Assembly (NCBI GenBank): GCA_910592005.1
Contig: CAJVPP010003615.1
Location: forward strand, 1 to 11,202
DNA length: 11,202 bases
Direction: 5' to 3'
From: Funneliformis mosseae
Taxonomy: Eukaryota; Glomeromycota; Glomeromycetes; Glomerales; Glomeraceae
Part shown: piece after piece, positions 1-8,788 of the stretch
Numbering within the stretch: position 1 is the stretch's first letter
How the letters are laid out: each line of letters opens with the position of its first letter
Made by a program: the position numbers and the translations under genes
The notes under the pieces: generated by a model
Told to the model about the DNA's origin: nothing
Database searches by the model: none
What the model saw: only the letters and a program-made list of their open reading frames with translations

Positions 1-143
1 AATAATAAACACTCTTAACATTTTGCAAACATAAAACTTATAATTTATTTCTTGTTAACTAAATAAATTCTAATAAATAGCGTGTTAAGTTGATTGGATT
101 TAAGTCATAGCTATTGCCTTCTTGACTTTAAATCATAGTTAAC

Positions 144-314
144 TTATTCAACAGAAAGAGTAACGTTAACAGCGTCAAAGGAAATTATCTTTCTCATTAT
201 CCTTAAGGAAATATTTGTGACCATTCCCATAGGCTTTCTTCTTTCACCATTTATATCGATCATTATTGTTTTTGATTCTTTTTGTATTTGCATATCAAGT
301 TCTTTATAAACAAT
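144..314 (-). pseudogene. Retroelement aspartic-protease-like fragment (relic)
   Basis: A minus-strand frame of about 56 codons reads YKELDMQIQKESKTIMIDIN and continues GERRKPMGMVTNISLRIMRK before stopping at 144-146. This layout (a hydrophobic beta strand, an N-G-E/K-R-K turn, then a G-x-V-x-N-I strand) resembles the retropepsin-like region between gag and reverse transcriptase in fungal Ty3/gypsy elements. The catalytic D-S/T-G triad should lie upstream, above 314, but an in-frame stop at 315-317 and very AT-rich DNA follow, so it is not visible. The fragment is too short to be functional. It has the same orientation as the gypsy element at the right end, but nothing shows that they belong to one family. 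The assignment rests on remembered resemblance only. The alternative is a chance open frame. Confidence 0.35.
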
Positions 315-1290
315 TTAAAAACTTAAAAAATTTCATTAATATATTATTATTAAAATATTTATTATTAAAAAAAATAATTTTATAAATAGCAATTAATTTA
401 TTATTTAAAATAATTAATATATTATATTAAATTTAATTAAATATATATTAATATTTTATTTAATAATTGATAAAAAATTTATAAAAATAAATTCCAAACT
501 ATTATTATATTTATTATATAAAAAATAATTAAAATATTTTAATTCTAATAATTTATTGCTATAATTTATATTATAAAAATTTAAGATATATAAAATTAAA
601 CTATAAAATTTCTTTAATTTAATATAAAATTTTATTTTGTATATAGTATTATATGAAATATTTACTAAAAAAATTTAGTTTTAGGAATTTTTTAATAAAA
701 TTTTAATTTTTATTATATCTTAATTTTGATATTATTAGATTAAAATATAATAAAACAAAGGTTAGAAAAGAAACTATGAAAAATTTTATTATAGTTTGAG
801 AGATCTAAAATTTAAAATAATAATATTAATTATAAGTTAAATACCTTAATTTAATCAAAAAAAATTTTAGATTCTGATTTTTTAAACAAACTATTTATAT
901 GATAAATAAATTTTATTTAATAAAAATTTAATAATTTATTATATAATTAAAATTTTATTAGATTTTAGAATAATTAATATATTATAATAAAATTTATTTA
1001 AAAAAATTAATTATAAATTAATATTTTATATATAAGATATAAAATAATTTTAAAAAAAAATTATTATAAAATAAAATTTTATATAATACTTTAATATATA
1101 AAAATTGGTATTCTTTAAATAGTAAATATATAAAATATTGTAAAAAAATTATAATATTTTAATATCTATTAAAAATAAAAATATGAAATAAAGTTTATTA
1201 GGTTTATTATATTATCAACATATATCAAATTTTTATTTTTTTTAATTTTTTAAAGATAACTTATTAATTAATAATAACAAATAAATAGGT
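315..1290. other. Extremely AT-rich gene-free block
   Basis: This stretch consists almost only of A and T runs. A hand count of 361-720 gives 20 G or C in 360 bases, about 6 percent. There is no open frame of useful length on either strand and no recognisable element ends. It is far more AT-rich than the flanking non-coding DNA, for example 6957-8307. It could be old decayed repeat DNA or an AT-rich structural region. Confidence 0.8.
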
Positions 1291-2158
1291 TAGGATCTTA
1301 GACAATATATATAAAACTAATAATTGATCTGCATAAAATTAAGCACTTTTGCTCATTTTAAAAATTGGTTAAATTTGCTTAAATAAAATTATTTTTTACT
1401 TTAGATGGATCTGGATTATAAAGTTTTTTACATTATTATTTAGACACTTTTTTTTTCCTGATAATTAATTCTAATTATTTTATATTTCATTTTTTAGATT
1501 CAGTTAATACATAAATTAGGTTGTGCAAGTAATAGAATAGAAAATATATTTTAACATTAACCTTTTAATTAACAGTAAAATTTTTTTTTTTGATCTTAAA
1601 TAAATCTTATTTTGTGATACATTTTTTTATTTACGTTACTTTTTTTTAAAAAAAATTTCATTTTATTTTCTTTACTCTTACTATTTAACTTTATTTTATG
1701 GTTCAATAGTTCAGTTAATATGCATAATTTGTTACTATTGTTAAAAATTATATAAAATTAAATATTCACGTTACGTATTTCTCAAACTGATCCAATCTAT
1801 TATATTATAGATCAATATGACAAACATCCTAATTTAGCATATATATTGAGAATTAATTTGATTCCATAAATTAGATTTTGAACTTTGGAAATATTTTAAT
1901 ACTGACAATAACATAGCAGGCTTAAATGTGATTGGTTAATCTTATAAATGATCATCGCATAGTAAATTCCTAAAAAAAAATAATCATTTAACTTTAAATG
2001 GATTGGCAGCTCTGAAAATGGATTGGCAAAAGTTATGGCTAAAAAATTTAAAAGTATACCTTTTTATTTTATAGACTGTTAAAGTAATTCAGTAAACAGT
2101 GAGATAATTCAAAAACTAGCTAATAAGAGATTATTTTATTCTAGCATTTTTTATCACC
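1291..2158. other. Gene-free stretch upstream of the RING-family relic
   Basis: No coding frame can be supported here on either strand. Composition is AT-rich but less extreme than in the preceding block. The only local structure noticed is a 13-bp direct repeat, AAATGGATTGGCA, at 1996-2008 and 2016-2028, with a 20-bp period. The segment may include decayed 5' parts of the gene relic that begins near 2159, but nothing there can be read with confidence. Confidence 0.6.
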
Positions 2159-2777
2159 AGAAAAAAGAATATAAGCAAAATATCTACACAAGAAGCTCAC
2201 CATAAAGATCCAGCCCCTTCTGATGAGAAAAAGGAAAAAAGAAAGACTCGCTATTATGATCTGAAAGGTCAAAAGGGTGTTGTCTATGATTATGAAAAGC
2301 ATAGTGCATTCATTGTATCTAAGAAAGTGATCATACTAAGTTCAAGTCAATATCTGGACTTGATTGGAAAAGCTTTATGCTAAAAGAATTATAATAAACT
2401 AATAGTAAATGCTAAAAAATCTAAAATTAATAATGAATGTTCACATCCAAAATATAGGTTTTACGTTTTTACAGTTTGACATAGTATGGAAACTAAGACT
2501 ATCAAGAAAGCTCTAAAATGATTAATTAAATTCTTCAAGCTACTACAAGGAGCAATAATGTATTACCATTGCTTATATAAAACTGATACTGATTCAAAAT
2601 ATATTAATTTAGCATATTATCTACCAACACCAAAAAGGATTCCGAAAGAGAATATAAGAATATTTCAAGGCAGATTATATATATTACGAAGTGATATCAT
2701 TTACTCTGAATCTGAATTTCAAGAACTGGAAGCTTCATATAATGGTGTATGTGCAGAGCTTGATAAAGTAAAGCTAG

Positions 2778-2894
2778 GTAAGTAAATAATTTTTTGTTTA
2801 TAACTGTATTCCAGACTGCTTTCTTATACAATCAAATATTTACCAAATATTTTAAAATTAATTTCTCTCAATAAAAAGATTAAATTAATGGTAG
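2778..2894 (+). other. Intron relic, acceptor uncertain
   Basis: A consensus donor GTAAGT starts at 2778, directly after the open coding stretch that began at 2558. The coding frame resumes by about 2900 (GVLYIRQRVYNKRP). Two acceptors are possible: CAG ending at 2814, which would leave a very short 37-nt intron, or TAG ending at 2894, giving 117 nt. The sequence does not decide between them. Confidence 0.5.
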
Positions 2895-3292
2895 GGGTGT
2901 TATATATAAGACAGCGTGTATATAATAAAAGACCTATTTTCAATTCAGAAGATTTTAAGAAAATGCTTGAGGAGGCTGAACCATCGTTAAAAGGTTTTTT
3001 TAGTCAACTAGTAACTAGAACTAACTTGCAAGCTAAGAGCTAAATGACTAATGAGAAGAATAAGAAAAGATTGATTTTATTTTGTTATTTCCTAGCGGGA
3101 CTTAATAATAAATTTATTAATAGAGTTAAGGCAAAGGTAGGGTTTTTGCTAGATGTGTTCAGAACATTTTCATCAGCAATAGAAATCTTAACGGGTGTTG
3201 GCTTTATAGTAAGATGTAAAATTATTACAAGATAGAAAGCTTAGCACGCAGAAGTACATACAATAATTATGAGAGAGTTTTTATCAGAAAAT

Positions 3293-3357
3293 GTAAGTAT
3301 ATAAATATTTCTATGAGTTTTATTCATAAATAACTAATATTATTAATCATTTAATAG
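3293..3357 (+). other. Intron relic of 65 nt
   Basis: The coding stretch ends in REFLSEN at 3292. A consensus donor GTAAGT then starts at 3293 and an acceptor AATAG ends at 3357. A branch-site-like CTAAT lies about 20 nt before the acceptor. Reading resumes in a long frame beginning IGSLVFLNMHNFYN. Size and signals match the introns of the velvet gene in this window. Confidence 0.7.
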
Positions 3358-4834
3358 ATTGGAAGCTTAGTTTTTCTCAATATGCATAATTTTTATAATA
3401 TTCATAAGTACTGTTGTAGTGATATAACAACTACACATGAAGTATCTCATTTTATCACAATTCTCTTAAAAGCCTTGCCAGAAATGGCATTTATTCCATT
3501 TTATAATTTTAACTAAGAAAAAAGTATTCATAATGAAAGAGGTGTTAATGCAACTATTATTATAGAAAAAGCTCATAAATCATTTTTCCCTTTTTTATAG
3601 TTTAGTTATACAGGACAAAAGCGAACATTTACTAATTTGATGCCTGTATCAGAAACTTATAATGAACGAGTTGAGCGACTCTTAATTTACAGCTACGATG
3701 ACAAAATTGAAAAATATCAGACTGATCGAAGCATAGAGAATATGAAACTAGTAGATTTGAAAGTAAGATCACTTCATTAGACTGAAAATTATGTGGATGC
3801 CCTTAAACATATGATAAATGTTTATAAAGAAGTAAAAAATTATTTAGAAATGTGGATATTAGTAGCACTTATGGACTATCCTGAATAACTTTATATACAA
3901 CATATTATCACTCATTGAATTAATATCAGCAATTCTTCTGGAATATCAGAACAAATATTGCATATTATTCCAATGATCAGACCATTACATATATCCTTAA
4001 ACAGTTGCGAAACTATATTTCTTTTAAATTATCGAATCTTTGATATACTTTTTTATGAGATGTTTGGATATCAAAAGGTATTGGCGAAAAAACCAAAATC
4101 TTACAAAATTAATTTGTTATTAGAATTAGTATCTTAAGGTTGGTTTCGAGTGTGTTTGATAATTTTGCAGAAATTTGAACATTTTAAAGATCCAGAAGCC
4201 AGATATCTTATCAATTTATTGAACAATATCATCTCGCTGGTGTTAGATTTTATCCTATCATATTTCGTAGTGAAGATTGGCTGGCATATAAAGAAGCCAT
4301 ATTTCGTATTTAGGCTATTTTTTATCAATATTAGCGTAAATATTACAATAAATTACCATTAGCATTTTTAAGTGATATTTTTTATTAGACCAGTACTGAC
4401 CATCCTATTTCATAAGCTTTTAGAGATTCTCTTCATATTTTTAATGATTACTATGTGAAAAACTCTTATAGCTCATTTCAACGGCAAATTCAAAAATCAC
4501 ATACTGCAGAGCAGATCATTTAACGAGCATGAATAATTGATTATATGTGTAGTGGTAACTCATTTACAGACATGTTTTCTGAAAATCATAATATTAGATA
4601 TTTAGCAAAACAGTTAGAGTATCTTGAAAAACGGACTGCGCTTTCCTATTAAATTTCTTTACAGATATTTATAAGAATCTTGGCAGGTCAATAATTATTT
4701 CATCTGATGTACATTTAAAATTCAAATTATATAAATTTCCAACACTTGAAGCTCAAGTTGATGTTAAAATATTGTCAATGGCTTAGAATACAGAATATCC
4801 TTTCTGAAATGATAGATACTGTGACTTCGAAAGC

Positions 4835-4933
4835 TGTATAGATTCTTGTGAGATAGGTTGTATTCTGATTTGCGAGCATGCTTATCACTTTAAATGTTTT
4901 TTATTTAAATTACAAAGTCAATGCTATTATTGT
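4835..4933 (+). other. RING-H2-like zinc-binding segment within the relic
   Basis: In one open frame the Cys and His residues follow a RING-like order: C at 4835, C at 4847, C at 4871, H at 4877, H at 4886, C at 4895, then C at 4922 and C at 4931. The core reads CEHAYHFKC followed by CYYC, which is C-x-H-x2-H-x2-C and C-x2-C. The first pair has the spacing C-x3-C instead of the usual C-x2-C, and an extra Cys lies at 4859, so the first zinc site is degenerate or decayed. RING-H2 domains usually recruit ubiquitin-conjugating enzymes. That role is inferred for the ancestral protein only. Confidence 0.65.
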
Positions 4934-5146
4934 ACTGATTATCTTGTGAGCGGAATTGAAAGCAATTGTAAGGCTTTTCAGAAAACTCTTAATTCATTTG
5001 GTAGGATTGTCACAGATGAAAATACAAAGAAATTGGATGATGTTGAAACTGAGGATAATACTAATATTAGTGACAAAGATTTTTCTTTAGATAATAATAT
5101 AGATCAACTTTTCAAAAGTACTGTAAATATTTTAACAAGTGTATAA

Positions 5147-5623
5147 TTTGAAAAAATATTATTATAGAGATGTAAGTTGCAGAAATATGATTGGGATATA
5201 GATAATGGTCGCAATATTTAGTAGTATATATAATAAAAACATAATTTTGATATTTTTATAAAAATAATTAAGAATCTGTTTATTAAATATCTTTTTTTAT
5301 TTGGTTTAAATCATTCACATTATAAGACACTTTAATAAAAATCACTATTCCTTTTGATTATCATACTTATCATATTATTATTATGCATTATACTTATCTA
5401 GCCTTTGTTAATGATCTTTTAATTCATTAATTACTATTGTGATTTAGTGATGCATTTAAAGGCTTTTTTTTCGATTTAATCATTAATATTAAAAATCAAG
5501 TGATTTTTATCAACCAATAGAATTTTAGCAATAATAAAAAATGATCAACAAAAATTAGCCAATCACGAAGAAAGCCCGCTATGCTCCTGACAATAATTAA
5601 TTTTTGAATTTTATTTATGCACT
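5147..5623. other. Gene-free spacer with a perfect dyad
   Basis: No coding frame can be supported between the RING-family relic and the inverted-repeat element. The clearest structure is a perfect 9-bp dyad at 5490-5509, TAAAAATCA, then AG, then TGATTTTTA. GC content rises toward the right from about 5560. Confidence 0.6.
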
Positions 5624-5725
5624 TAAGGTTGCGGAGCAAAACCCTAATCCCATTTGGCAAAAGTTGAAATCTTTCGGTTTCGACAGGTTTCGACGACAGG
5701 CTTGGACGGGTTTCCGGCAACCTTA
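5624..5725. mobile_element. MITE-like element, copy A (102 bp)
   Basis: The segment starts TAAGGTTGC and ends GCAACCTTA, a perfect 9-bp terminal inverted repeat. With small gaps the repeat extends to TAAGGTTGCGGAGCAAAACC on the left, against TAAGGTTGCCGGAAACCC read inward from the right. The outer TA on both sides fits a TA target duplication as in Tc1/mariner-like elements, although TA is too short to prove it. Inside is a tandem pair, GGTTTCGACA at 5676-5685 and GGTTTCGACG at 5686-5695. The element is richer in GC and in CpG than everything around it, which suggests recent arrival or protection from decay. It codes for nothing, so movement would need a transposase from elsewhere. The same ends recur at 8462-8681. 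Confidence 0.6.
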
Positions 5726-5843
5726 TACGATAGGAATTGAATTTGGAGGCTCAAGTCCCGGCGTTTTAATATTTCTTTATTTGAAATTAAAAATATACTT
5801 TTTTACAAATCATATTGTAGTGTATGTAATAAGTTACGTACAA

Positions 5844-5861
5844 AAATAAATAAATAAATAA
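5844..5861. repeat. Short AAAT microsatellite
   Basis: About four AAAT units in tandem lie just beyond the 3' end of the velvet gene. This is a simple repeat with no evident function. Confidence 0.7.
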
Positions 5862-5894
5862 TTTCTAAATAAAGATCAAATCTATTAAAAATAT

Positions 5895-6956
5895 TTAAGA
5901 TTCATCCACATTCATTTTATCATCATCCGAGAATTCTTCATAATAGTCGCTGTAGAACTCGTCGTCTTCATATAAATTTTCAAAGTAATCATTTTCATTG
6001 ATATCGGATATGACTTCAACAAACTTGTTATTACGATTACTCTGAACGCTGGAACCTAATGGAATATTCACACCTTGTTCGTAAAAATTAATTGATAATA
6101 AAGTTGGCGCTGTCATAGCAAAAAAAAAAAAAGCGCTTTCGTTAGTTTAAATTTCATAGAAATCTTTCTTAATTTACATACCTATGTCCCCTGGATATTG
6201 AGATTTTTTGTAAACGACAAATGGTCTCGATTCAATGAAAGTTATTTCACTGATATATTCACATTCGATATCATTAACGATACTCGGTAGCCTAATTTAA
6301 ATTATTGGGAAAGGGAATTTTAAAATTAAACAAATGACTCTAGTATGCAAGATATTACGTACCGTCCGTTATAGAATAACCTAAATCGCAGCATATAATC
6401 GCCTTCTTTACACACACTAAGATCATTAAACGTAAACCATAATCCCAAATCACCATCTAATCCATATAATTTTTGTGGATTGATTATCGAATTTCCAAGC
6501 AGATTCCTAACATTTTCAATCATCCTTTTGCTACAAGATTTATATGATATCATCGATTTATCTTCATAAGTTAACGTATCAATTAAAGATGCCTCTAAAA
6601 GAAAATGCGAGGGATCGACGTCACTGACAAATAATCAATTACGTTGTTAATATGACGACCACCTAAAATAACGTAAAGAAACGAAGTTAATTACCTAATA
6701 TTAATTTCATCTCCATTGGAATTTGCAATGTGTAACTTTAATATAACTACGGGTGTGATTAGTTGCTGATAGTCATAGAATCGACGACGTAAAGGAGGAT
6801 TTTAGGACCATTATGATATTAATACACAGCAATACTTAAAATTATAATAATAATAACCTGAGATCTAAAATTATATTCGCAAGCACGTTTCGGTTGTTGG
6901 ACTATATCTAAACGGTAATTATATTCTTCAATATTATTATTTTTATGGTAACGCAT
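5895..6956 (-). CDS. Velvet-domain regulator, 5 exons, 251 aa
   Basis: Joining minus-strand exons 6956-6858, 6765-6695, 6623-6363, 6291-6182 and 6109-5895 gives 756 nt: 251 codons plus a TAA stop, with no internal stop. The four introns are 92, 71, 71 and 72 nt, all GT-AG. The first donor, GTTATT, is weak. The start is the first ATG after an in-frame upstream stop. The product matches the velvet domain along its length: YRLDIVQQPKRAC (residues 14-26), ITPVVILKL (about 35-43), RNLLGNSIINPQKLYGLDGD (96-115), WFTFNDLSVCKEGDYMLRF (119-137), FVVYKKSQYPGD (168-179) and an APTLLS segment at 181-186. Residues 212-251 form a very acidic tail ending DDDKMNVDES. Velvet proteins are nuclear, NF-kB-fold regulators that dimerise and bind promoters to link development and secondary metabolism in fungi. 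Which class (VeA, VelB, VosA, VelC) cannot be told. The loop usually reading DRR is SQQ here, so DNA contacts may differ. Confidence 0.88.
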
Positions 6957-7284
6957 AATTATTAGAATTTTTAAGTTACAAATGTCGTGAAATAGGTTCT
7001 TTTATCTAAAGAAATTTGAAGTCGAAAGGTAAAGGAAGGAACGACAAATATAAGAACTTCTTTTATCATCTTTCCAAATTGAGTTACGGAACATTAAAAT
7101 TGGTCACTTCCTTTTCATTGATGTTGGTTTTATTGGTAACAAAAGATTTTACAATCGAGAAATGAAATTATATGTTTGTTACATAAAATTTTTAATAAAA
7201 TGCAATTACCACAAGGAAAAGTTATATTTTTTCAGGTTTTTGATTGATTTATTGTATTTTGTATAACATCTTCATTCATGTACT

Positions 7285-7306
7285 AAAATGTCAATGACGA
7301 CATTTT
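7285..7306. promoter_or_regulatory. Dyad about 330 bp upstream of the velvet start
   Basis: AAAATGTC at 7285-7292 and GACATTTT at 7299-7306 are exact reverse complements around a 6-nt spacer. It could be a binding site for a dimeric factor or a chance palindrome. Nothing else supports a role. Confidence 0.25.
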
Positions 7307-8148
7307 TTATTCTTGTAATACGTCAGGAGAACTTTAATCACGTAAGATGGCATATATGATTGACTTACGCGAACTTCATTCATGCCGGTAAAAAAAAAAT
7401 TAAATAATAAATTAATTCCATAATCATTGATTCTAATAAAAGGTGACAAAATCCATTGAATTTAATCGAACAACATTTGTAGACTGTTTACATGATTTAA
7501 TGATTAGAAAGTACGAAATATTCTTTCAATAATTGGAATAAGTTTCTTCGTTTTTTTTAGAAAAGACGGAAGGCTTTATTTTGGAAAAAGAAAAAAAAAA
7601 TGGTGTTTCAAAATTCCGAGCAGAAGCATGTGGTTGCACAAATCGAATTAATGTTTCATTGCTGTATTGTGGCTAAATTTAAAATTAGCCTATTACATAA
7701 TTCTTTCTTTTTTTTAAATAAATGTTAAGAAAGTTCGTTTAAGGTCAAAGAATAATTTATAAAAACTGTATCATGTAGACATAGCTTTCTATATATTGTA
7801 ATTAGAAAGTTGCGTGGATTATCACGTACTATACATTAATTACAACAGTCCCTTTATGTGAACCAAATAGGACAAAGAATATTTCCCCTTAATCGTTAAT
7901 TATGATATATTTATTTGTATTTGTATTTTAATTAATTTTTAACAAAACGACTTTAGCTATGTATTATTGTTGATCACCGAAATTAAATAATGAGTAACGT
8001 ACGTTTAAATAAGCCCCTTATAAATAAAAATCATTAAAATGCTATAAATATTTGATTAATAAAAGTTTTATGACCTTCCCGATTGGCGGCAAACAGTCAA
8101 ATATCACATGATTTTGCCACAGTATTTTGGCCGTGGTTAGCCCAATAC

Positions 8149-8187
8149 CTAGGAATGGTAAAGTCTTAGTTAAAGACTTATTCCTAG
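8149..8187. repeat. Imperfect hairpin upstream of the 8308 relic
   Basis: CTAGGAAT at 8149-8156 pairs with ATTCCTAG at 8180-8187. AAGTCTT at 8161-8167 pairs with AAGACTT at 8173-8179. A 4-nt bulge lies between the two left arms and a 5-nt loop at the centre. It sits about 120 bp before the start codon of the broken Asn/Ser-rich frame, so it may be part of that family's upstream region or a separate small element. Confidence 0.5.
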
Positions 8188-8307
8188 CAGATCTTTAAGT
8201 CCAATTTTTTAGACTAATAAAGACCCGTCCTAACCAATTAAATTTTAGCTTAAAAAAAGATTAAATTTACCAAAAGATTTACACATTTACCTTACGTAAA
8301 ACACAAA

Positions 8308-8788
8308 ATGGAAAACCTTAATAATGACGACAATTTTAATGATAGTAATAATGGTTCATATAACCCGCCTTCTTTTATTTAATGTTGATATTAATGAAAA
8401 TGAATTGGAACCTTTTTTTATAATTTCATGATACATTATTTGATGAAACAGCAACTACATCTAAGGTTGCTTGTTTAAACTCATTTGGATTTGGCAAAAT
8501 GTCTAAACTTTAGTTTCGCTATTTTTTATTAAGGTTTTGATATAGTTTCGCATTTTTATAAGTTTTGATATAGTTTTACCTTTCCAGAGTTTCGCAGATT
8601 TTTTTAATATATTTCACTAAATTTTACCTTTTTACAATTTAAACAACTTGCAAAACCTCTAGGTTTTACCCAGCAACCTTAACTATATTTATACAAAAAG
8701 TTCAAAAAGTTCACAAAATTTACAAAACTCACATAAATTCCTTCTTTATGAAATTATATAAGTTAAAAAACTCCAATTCTTCCACAAG
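8308..8788 (+). pseudogene. Broken Asn/Ser-rich N-terminal coding relic
   Basis: The frame starts at the ATG at 8308 and reads MENLNNDDNFNDSNNGSYNP. It then shifts by one base in a T run near 8375, giving FNVDINENELEPFF, and shifts again near 8420, giving FHDTLFDETATTS up to 8461. There a 220-bp MITE-like element interrupts it. Beyond that element, in the frame expected if one TA is kept, it continues NYIYTKSSKSSQNLQNSHKF with one later stop, up to the second MITE-like element near 8789. The product would be a low-complexity Asn/Ser-rich N-terminus. No catalytic or binding domain is left in the window, so no function can be assigned. It resembles the leader of a multicopy protein family, but this is memory-based and weak. 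Confidence 0.5.
8462..8681. mobile_element. MITE-like element, copy B (220 bp)
   Basis: It begins TAAGGTTGCT and ends AGCAACCTTA, a perfect 10-bp terminal inverted repeat. Read inward from the right end, the sequence TAAGGTTGCTGGGTAAAACC closely matches the left end of copy A at 5624. The interior is AT-rich and carries the motif GTTTTGATATAGTTT twice. It interrupts an Asn/Ser-rich reading frame at a TA. It contains no coding frame. Confidence 0.65.

Larger units (their letters stand above)
2159..5146 (+). pseudogene. Decayed multi-exon gene ending in a RING-H2-like domain
   Basis: A series of plus-strand open stretches reads as one long ancestral protein of perhaps 900 residues, broken by many stops and several frameshifts. 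In order one sees a Lys-rich segment from about 2174 (EKKEKRKTRYYDLKGQKGVV); a stretch at 2558-2785; FNSEDFKKMLEEAEPSLKGF near 2940; a block at 3044-3235; a long block from 3358 with NLMPVSETYNERVERLL and VDALKHMINVYKEV; a block near 4250-4380 with RSEDWLAYKEAIFRI; and the Cys-rich end. The tail, about 70 residues after the last Cys, is acidic and open to its stop at 5144-5146. Two GT-AG intron relics remain, so this is not a retro-processed copy. A frameshift in a T run near 4248 and another near 4650 are clear. I do not recognise the family by name, but it resembles a multicopy family of arbuscular mycorrhizal fungi. A domesticated or active transposase cannot be ruled out for the middle part. 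Confidence 0.75.
6957..8307. other. Intergenic region upstream of the velvet gene
   Basis: No gene can be supported on either strand. On the velvet-gene strand, about 7020-7075 is pyrimidine-rich (for example TTCCTTCCTTTACC). Such tracts are common near fungal transcription starts, so this is a plausible but unproven promoter region. Homopolymer A and T runs are frequent. A dyad lies at 7285-7306 and a longer hairpin at 8149-8187. Confidence 0.6.

Noticed and set aside
315..1290. Mitochondrial DNA inserted in the nucleus, suggested by low GC
   Set aside because: No mitochondrial gene fragment, tRNA or rRNA motif can be read in it.
4134..4328. Minus-strand ORF of 64 codons
   Set aside because: It is the antisense shadow of the RING-family relic, whose plus-strand reading gives a coherent protein.
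2159..5146. Alternative genetic code (TAA/TAG read as Gln) to explain the many stops
   Set aside because: The same region also has TGA stops and true frameshifts. The transposon relics have stops at Trp positions. The velvet gene uses a normal code with TAA as terminator. Decay explains all of this.
5655..5758. Pol III A-box-like TGGCAAAAGTTG (5655-5666) and B-box-like GGCTCAAGTCC (5748-5758), suggesting a tRNA or SINE
   Set aside because: No tRNA fold is present, the boxes are about 80 bp apart, and the B-box-like site lies outside the inverted-repeat element that holds the A-box-like site. A chance match is more likely, though a SINE-type origin is not excluded.
5604..5849. Open frame of 81 codons (and an antisense one at 5496-5720) as a gene
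   Set aside because: It spans the GC-richer inverted-repeat element, has no recognisable domain, and its openness follows from higher GC. The composition change at the element ends argues against one coding unit.
5895..6116. Stand-alone 73-residue acidic protein starting MTAPTLLS
   Set aside because: The segment from 6109 is the last exon of the velvet gene. The apparent Met is inside intron 4, next to its acceptor.
7600..7728. Small plus-strand ORF of 42 codons starting MVFQNSEQKHVV
   Set aside because: Too short, follows an A run, has no family resemblance and no neighbouring signals.
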